Assembly: GCA_021286705.1 (NCBI GenBank)
Contig: JAJTBW010000016.1
Location: 1-36,361, forward strand
DNA from: Sphingobacteriia bacterium
Lineage (GTDB): Bacteria; Bacteroidota; Bacteroidia; Bacteroidales; TTA-H9
DNA length: 36,361 nucleotides
Direction of reading: 5' to 3'
In this document: piece after piece, positions 31,435-36,361 of the stretch
Numbering within the stretch: the first letter of the stretch is position 1
How the letters are laid out: every line of letters starts with the position of its first letter
Notes under the pieces: generated by a model
Told to the model about the DNA's origin: nothing
The model's database searches: none
What the model saw: only the letters and a program-made list of their open reading frames with translations
Translations under genes and position numbers: made by a program

Positions 31435-32925
31435 CTAATTTATCTTAACAAAACGAGCAGAGGAGACACTTGAGCCACTCTGAAGCCTTACCATGTATAT
31501 CCCTTTAGACAAGCCTGATATATCTACTTTAACAAGATCAGCATCCTTGATACCAGAGGCAACTACCGCACCACTAAGATCAATAATCTTATAAATACCA
31601 TATTGTTGACTTTCAATATTGACGATATCTGAAACAGGATTAGGATAGAGTGAGATCGAATTATCAGGATTAGCAAAGTGATCTATGCCAACGAATGCCT
31701 CATCGCCCCAGATAGTATTCTGCTTTTTATAATAACAGAGCGTCGATTCATAACTTACTGTTGAGTAGTTATTCAAAGGGTAGACCGTTTTAAAAATTGA
31801 ATAGAACATACCAACTCCAAGAATAGATATTGTTCGATCTGTAATTACTTGTCCCTGAGTATCGGCATTACCAAAACACATATCCAAAGCACAATACCGT
31901 TTACTCCAATCATTATCAATGATAATTGTCCAACCATCGCCGATATTAGAATAGAGTTCCCTGTATAGCTTCTTTCTGGAAAGCATATCCATATCATGTA
32001 CTGAAGATGCCTCAACCGGAAGAGATACAACAGAATCTAGTTTAGAATAGCTTTCACGAACCGTATCAAATGATTGTGCTGACGTGCCAACCGTAAACCA
32101 TGACTTTTCAATGAGATAGATAACACTATCAGCTGTTTCCTGACGCTCTAGAATCTCCCTTCGCTCATATTGTATCGCAGTAGTTGTTATAGGATTAGGA
32201 TAGATGCTCTCAAATGATTCATTTCGATATTGAAAAACATCACCAACTGCAAAATTATATACATCAGAACTTCTTATTCTATACAGCCCTTTTTGTAACT
32301 CCTCAGAGCCGGCAATTGTAAACCCTTCAGTATAATCAGGGAAAATACTCATATCAAAAGCACAAATTAGTCCATGATTCTTGGAAATCTTAAACGACAA
32401 GTCACTATTATAAATTCTATAAACCCCAAATCTATCTAAGTAAAAAATATCATACGTTTTAACCGTATCAATCACCCCAAGAAACTCTTCAGGCTGTATG
32501 GAGGTGCAGGTAACATAAAAAGTCTCATTATTAAACTCCAATATATTACGAGACTGACCTACTTCAAGAGTAGTGTTAAAAACCAAGGTATCTCCATAAT
32601 CATTAAACAGATACCAAAGAGAATCACTCTCGTTTATTATAGTCTCTCCTAATAAGCCATGCTTGGAAAAGGAGATACACTCTGCCCCACCCCAAAAACT
32701 ACAATTCTGTGAGACTTTATTCATGGAATCGCTAACAGTTAACTGAGTATAAAATCTACTCACTCCACTGTTATCACTGACCGAATCAACAACCAAGGAA
32801 AAGGTTGATTGATCAATATCTAAAACATATAGGTTTTTGGTTGAACCTGTTACCAAACTATAATTCTGAGACAGTAACGAATTGCTTAAAATCAACATTA
32901 AAGCAATAATTAAAAAGTTTCTCAT
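31435..32925 (-). CDS. T9SS-sorted secreted protein of unknown function
   Basis: A 496-residue exported protein. A signal peptide (MRNFLIIALMLILSNSLLSQ) is clear. The last 75 residues form a T9SS type A sorting domain: SLYPNPVSDIVNIE, YKIIDLSGAVV, LSKGIYMVRLQSG and a terminal KIN. A second SIYPNP-like motif occurs near residue 240, in the middle of the protein, where a sorting domain would not be expected. The rest shows no catalytic motif I know; a beta-rich, threonine/serine/tyrosine-rich composition suggests a surface or adhesive protein. It is monocistronic, convergent with etfA, with a -7 box at 33001-33008. Confidence 0.8.
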   Translation of the reverse strand: MRNFLIIALMLILSNSLLSQNYSLVTGSTKNLYVLDIDQSTFSLVVDSVSDNSGVSRFYTQLTVSDSMNKVSQNCSFWGGAECISFSKHGLLGETIINESDSLWYLFNDYGDTLVFNTTLEVGQSRNILEFNNETFYVTCTSIQPEEFLGVIDTVKTYDIFYLDRFGVYRIYNSDLSFKISKNHGLICAFDMSIFPDYTEGFTIAGSEELQKGLYRIRSSDVYNFAVGDVFQYRNESFESIYPNPITTTAIQYERREILERQETADSVIYLIEKSWFTVGTSAQSFDTVRESYSKLDSVVSLPVEASSVHDMDMLSRKKLYRELYSNIGDGWTIIIDNDWSKRYCALDMCFGNADTQGQVITDRTISILGVGMFYSIFKTVYPLNNYSTVSYESTLCYYKKQNTIWGDEAFVGIDHFANPDNSISLYPNPVSDIVNIESQQYGIYKIIDLSGAVVASGIKDADLVKVDISGLSKGIYMVRLQSGSSVSSARFVKIN

Positions 32926-33000
32926 AGCAACTTCATTTAGGTTAATATTAAGTATATCAAGAAATCAACTGTTCTAATCACAATGAAGAGAATACTCTTT

Positions 33001-33008
33001 CAAATATA
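33001..33008 (-). promoter_or_regulatory. -7 box (TATATTTG, minus strand) of the T9SS-sorted protein gene
   Basis: CAAATATA on the plus strand at 33001-33008 reads TATATTTG on the coding strand. Predicted start near 32994, about 69 nt before the ATG. The same octamer occurs on the plus strand at 33104-33111, facing the other way. Confidence 0.4.
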
Positions 33009-33103
33009 ACATAAAAAACAGCGATTACATGATCTATAGCCTTGATACCGAAATAAAACCTTATAATTTCCCCTTCTTAAAAGCACAATCAACCGTTTGT
33101 TTC

Positions 33104-33111
33104 TATATTTG
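33104..33111 (+). promoter_or_regulatory. -7 box (TATATTTG) toward the PAS/PocR gene
   Basis: TATATTTG at 33104-33111 would start transcription near 33118 and leave a leader of about 250 nt before ATG 33369. The 443-nt gap 32926-33368 holds no other recognisable feature; the long leader is unexplained. Confidence 0.35.
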
Positions 33112-33368
33112 TAACAGTAAATCTTACTAGTTAAGTAGAAAAAGACAATCTCGTTATTCCGAAAATTAAATCCTCAAAATCGAATTCGCAAGACTATAAT
33201 CAAGCCAGTATTTCCTACAAGAGATAGTTAACAAAGAAGGCATCAATAAGAACCAACCTACAACTAATAGAAAATCAAGGCGTACTTTTCTGACAAACGA
33301 CATTCAAAGGCTCATAGCAATTTGTGTAAATGAAGGAAGGTAAACAGTCTTAAAAAAGACAACATTTG

Positions 33369-36128
33369 ATGAAAATATTCAAAATACTATCATTTCTTGC
33401 TCCACTAGAAACGATCCACTACCACCTTTTTAACAATTCTATTCTGTTAACGATTGGAAACGCTGGTGAGGTATTATCGTTATTTAATAACAGATGGATT
33501 AATATTCTAATTCTAACTTTATTAGTATTATTAAATATCACATTGTTTTGGCACTATTTGAGCTATTCTAAAAAACGAAAAAAAGAACAAGCCCTTAAAG
33601 TATCAACTAACAGCAATACTACACCCGCAACTGAACCTGTAATAGAAGATCCAATTAAATCAATAACCATTAACGCATTACAAGACTCACTTCAACAAAG
33701 CCCCGTCTCGATAGTCATTACCGATATTGATGGTAAGATTCAGTATGTAAACCAAAAATTCAAAGAAATTACCGGCTACTCTGAGGAAGAAGCAATCGGA
33801 CAAAACCCGGCAGTTCTGAAAACAGGACACACCACCGAAGAAGAATACTTGAACCTTTGGGCACAAATTAAAGCGGGAAAAACATGGGAAGGTGAATTCT
33901 TGAACAAACGTAAAGATGGGTCGCACTATTGGGAATCGGCAAGTATCAGTCCTGTGACTGATGTGAAAGGAGAAATAACGCACTTTATAGGTGTTAAGGT
34001 AGACATCACTGAGCATAAATTAATGGCAGAAAAGCTCAAGTCAAGTGAAGCTACTTTTAAAGCACTTTTCAATTCCGCATCAGAAGCTGTTTACATTTTG
34101 AGTAAAGAAGGTCTCTTTATTGATATAAACGAGGCCGCTATAAAGATGTATGGGTTTTCAAAAGAACGATTTCAAAATAATAGCCCATTCTTTCTATCAG
34201 CAGGAGGCAGAAATGATTTACCAAAGGTGATGAATCTCTTAACGAAAGCTTATAACGGAGAAAAACACAGTTTCGAATTTTGGGGGCAAAAAGCAAACGG
34301 GGAAATCTTTCCCACACTGGTTTCGATTGGTCCCGGAGAGTACTTCGGGAAAAAGATAATCATTGCCATTGGGATTGACCTATCAAGACATAGGTCATAC
34401 CAAAAAGAGCAAGCTGATATCACAAAAAGAATCAATAGTAATTCATTATCAAACTCCGTTTACAGTTGGTTCTATTCCTTAAGCGATGGAGTAATTAGAA
34501 TAAAGAACCTAAATCAAGAGGGAGAAAAAGAGTATCAGGATGGATTATATTCAATTGAAGAGTTTGTAAAGAATATTGAGCCAACTGACATTATTATAGT
34601 AAATCAATACTTTAAAACATTAGCTACTGATCACCCAACCTATAGTGAAAGCGAATTTAGGCTTATAAAAACAGATGGAATCCACTGGATCGCAATCTCT
34701 GGTGAAATGGTCTCATCAGAAACGGATCATGAAATCAATTTCAAAGGGATTATTAAAGACATTACCAACGATAAAAGAAAAGAGTTAAGATTAGTTTCGA
34801 GCGAATCATATTACCATACCATATCTGAGAGTATAAACGAGATCGCATTTGTTATTGACAAAGAGGGCTCCATACGTTACATAAACACAGCGGTCACAAA
34901 ACAACTATTCTATGACACACTGGATGTCTCGGACTCAAATATCGCATCCATAATTCATAGTGATGATAAATTAATACTGAGTAGTCTAATTAAAATGATC
35001 GTTTTGGGTCAGAAGGTTCCTAACAAGCATCTTATAAGGTTCAGAAAAGCTGATGGAGATTATATTACCTTCAATATTTCAATTAATAAATCAATTGATA
35101 AAGTCAATCCTGACGATGAGTACCTAATAATTGGCTATTCATTAACCGACGCTGAAAAACGACTAGAAAATCAACAAAGGAGTGTAAATTTACTGACCAA
35201 CCAATTAAAACATGGCCAAAGCATTTCGATTGCTGATCTATTTAACATCAATGAACTACAAAAGATCCAAGATGCTTTTGCCTTTGCCACGGGAGTAGCC
35301 TCAATAATCACCTTTCCTAATGGAGTTCCATTTACTAAGCCCTCCAACTTTTGCAGACTTTGTAGCGATATTATCAGAGGAACTGCCAAAGGAAGACAAA
35401 ACTGCATGCGCTCTGATTCCTTACTCCTAAACACTATAGACTCTACCCCTAAGATCCAACCATGCGTAAGTGCAGGCCTTCTGGATTTTGGTGTTCCAAT
35501 CATTGTTGAACAGCAGATTGTAGGACATTGGATAATTGGACAGGTAAGAAACAGTTTAGTTGACGACTCAAAAGTACTGCAATATGCAACTGAGCTTGAT
35601 GTAAATCCTGTTGTATTTAGAGCAGCCCTCGAAGAGGTCCCTTTCATGTCTGAGAAACAACTGGAAAGAGTAGCAAAAGCACTGCAACTAATGGCAGGGG
35701 AATTATCTCTTCAAGCCTTTCAAAACCTACAACAGGCAAGACTAATAAAGGAGAAAGAACAGACAGTACAACTTCTTCAAAAAAGCGAGGAGAGAAATAA
35801 AGCCCTGCTTGCAACTATTCCTGATATGATATTTATCTTCAATAAAGAGGGACGTTACACCGACTTTAGCTGCTCTTCCAATAAATATGACCGGATCTCA
35901 AAAGCTCGTCTGGTTGGTAGAACCTTATGGGATGTTTTACCCAAAGACATTGCCGATAGCACATTTGCTCTGTTCCCTCAACTCCTTAATAGCAATTCAG
36001 TAGGAAGCCTTCAATATGAGCTTCCTGAGGATGGTATAAATCATTTCTACAGCGCAAGACTAACAGCAAAAGGCAATGATGAAATTCTGGCAATTGTAAG
36101 AGAGGTTATTAATCACGAAATATTATAA
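33369..36128 (+). CDS. Multi-PAS/PocR membrane sensor protein lacking an output domain
   Basis: A 919-residue protein. One membrane segment (43-65) follows a short N-terminus. PAS1 (about 104-220) shows VITDIDGKIQYVNQKFKEIT. PAS2 (222-345), a divergent PAS3 (360-475) and PAS4 (485-600) follow. A PocR-type ligand-binding domain (about 615-780) has Cys662 and Cys665 in CRLC, then CMRSD and PCVSAGLLDFGVPIIV. A short coiled coil and a final PAS5 (800-915) with IPDMIFIFNKEGRYTDFS end the protein. No histidine kinase, GGDEF, EAL or helix-turn-helix follows, although this PAS-PocR-PAS order normally leads to a histidine kinase. It stops (REVINHEIL) just where one would begin. Start ATG 33369, not the TTG at 33366. 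Ligand unknown. Confidence 0.85.
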   Translation: MKIFKILSFLAPLETIHYHLFNNSILLTIGNAGEVLSLFNNRWINILILTLLVLLNITLFWHYLSYSKKRKKEQALKVSTNSNTTPATEPVIEDPIKSITINALQDSLQQSPVSIVITDIDGKIQYVNQKFKEITGYSEEEAIGQNPAVLKTGHTTEEEYLNLWAQIKAGKTWEGEFLNKRKDGSHYWESASISPVTDVKGEITHFIGVKVDITEHKLMAEKLKSSEATFKALFNSASEAVYILSKEGLFIDINEAAIKMYGFSKERFQNNSPFFLSAGGRNDLPKVMNLLTKAYNGEKHSFEFWGQKANGEIFPTLVSIGPGEYFGKKIIIAIGIDLSRHRSYQKEQADITKRINSNSLSNSVYSWFYSLSDGVIRIKNLNQEGEKEYQDGLYSIEEFVKNIEPTDIIIVNQYFKTLATDHPTYSESEFRLIKTDGIHWIAISGEMVSSETDHEINFKGIIKDITNDKRKELRLVSSESYYHTISESINEIAFVIDKEGSIRYINTAVTKQLFYDTLDVSDSNIASIIHSDDKLILSSLIKMIVLGQKVPNKHLIRFRKADGDYITFNISINKSIDKVNPDDEYLIIGYSLTDAEKRLENQQRSVNLLTNQLKHGQSISIADLFNINELQKIQDAFAFATGVASIITFPNGVPFTKPSNFCRLCSDIIRGTAKGRQNCMRSDSLLLNTIDSTPKIQPCVSAGLLDFGVPIIVEQQIVGHWIIGQVRNSLVDDSKVLQYATELDVNPVVFRAALEEVPFMSEKQLERVAKALQLMAGELSLQAFQNLQQARLIKEKEQTVQLLQKSEERNKALLATIPDMIFIFNKEGRYTDFSCSSNKYDRISKARLVGRTLWDVLPKDIADSTFALFPQLLNSNSVGSLQYELPEDGINHFYSARLTAKGNDEILAIVREVINHEIL

Positions 36129-36361
36129 TCTATTTAGAATCGGCTTTAAAACCGAATTTATTTCAATATCTAATCTTGTCTCATTAGGTAAAATGAGACA
36201 AGATTTGCGCTCGATTTATTCCTGACTTCGACACAGGGACACCCTAAATAAAAGGCCAAAACACTTCATCAAATAATCTGGTAAAAGAAGAGATCTTTGG
36301 TACTATTCACATGACAAAGACTTAAAGATACTGATCAATGACTTGTTCTTGAAACTTCTCC
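36129..36361. other. 3' flank of the sensor gene with two hairpins
   Basis: Just after the sensor, TCGG...TTT / AAA...CCGA (36140-36155) is followed by a short T-rich stretch and may be a weak terminator. Then a perfect 13-bp inverted repeat AATCTTGTCTCAT (36172-36184) / ATGAGACAAGATT (36193-36205) with an 8-nt loop and no T-run. Nothing else recognisable to the right edge, except a minus-strand frame open from 36361 to a stop at 36322 (ending EKFQEQVIDQYL), too short to call. Confidence 0.55.

Noticed and set aside
36322-36361. Minus-strand frame open from the right edge, ending EKFQEQVIDQYL and a stop
   Set aside because: Only 12 codons are visible; an open frame of that length is expected by chance and no family can be recognised.

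Overview
This AT-rich window looks like chromosome of a fermentative, protein- or amino-acid-using member of the Bacteroidota. Three things support this: two secreted proteins end in type IX secretion (T9SS, Por) C-terminal sorting domains (YPNP / FPNPASD type); many gene starts lack a Shine-Dalgarno sequence but follow a TAnnTTTG -7 promoter box; and the gene content resembles the lysine-fermentation locus of Porphyromonas-like bacteria. The exact genus cannot be read from the sequence. No rRNA, tRNA, CRISPR array, transposase or phage gene was seen.

Layout. (1) 1-7280 is housekeeping: an OmpH/Skp-type periplasmic chaperone, dprA on the opposite strand, then a glycosyltransferase, lgt and a putative cyclase on the plus strand, then an M3-family peptidase lipoprotein. 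(2) 7281-14894 is a more variable stretch: a secreted adhesin-like protein with no recognisable sorting domain, a two-gene AAA ATPase + DUF4276 (Toprim-like) module that resembles anti-phage defence pairs, a secreted M19 dipeptidase, a YbjQ-family protein, a palindromic repeat and a T9SS-exported CotH-family protein. (3) 15596-31173 is the core of the window, a complete lysine-to-butyrate/acetate fermentation locus: atoD-kal-kce-kdd, a strong terminator, a second kdd paralogue followed by kamA-kamB-kamC-kamD-kamE-atoA-thl, a structured leader, bcd, then etfB-etfA and a strong terminator. (4) 31174-36361 holds a T9SS-sorted protein of unknown function and a large multi-PAS/PocR membrane sensor with no visible output domain.

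How the genes work together. KamA moves the alpha-amino group of lysine to C3 (beta-lysine). KamDE, a B12/PLP enzyme, makes 3,5-diaminohexanoate. Kdd oxidises this to 5-amino-3-oxohexanoate. Kce splits that with acetyl-CoA into acetoacetate and 3-aminobutyryl-CoA. Kal removes ammonia to give crotonyl-CoA, and Bcd-EtfAB reduces it to butyryl-CoA. AtoDA exchanges CoA between butyryl-CoA and acetoacetate, releasing butyrate, and Thl cleaves acetoacetyl-CoA to two acetyl-CoA. Each chemical step from lysine to butyrate plus acetyl-CoA is encoded here; lysine uptake and acetyl-CoA-to-acetate genes are not in the window.

Most unusual points: two tandem, apparently intact kdd genes separated by a perfect terminator; CoA-transferase subunit genes nearly 10 kb apart; P-loop and MutS-like ATPases (kamB, kamC) between the two aminomutases; a hairpin-rich leader ending just before bcd; the ATPase/DUF4276 pair beside a possibly truncated secreted-protein gene; and the PAS/PocR sensor without an output domain.
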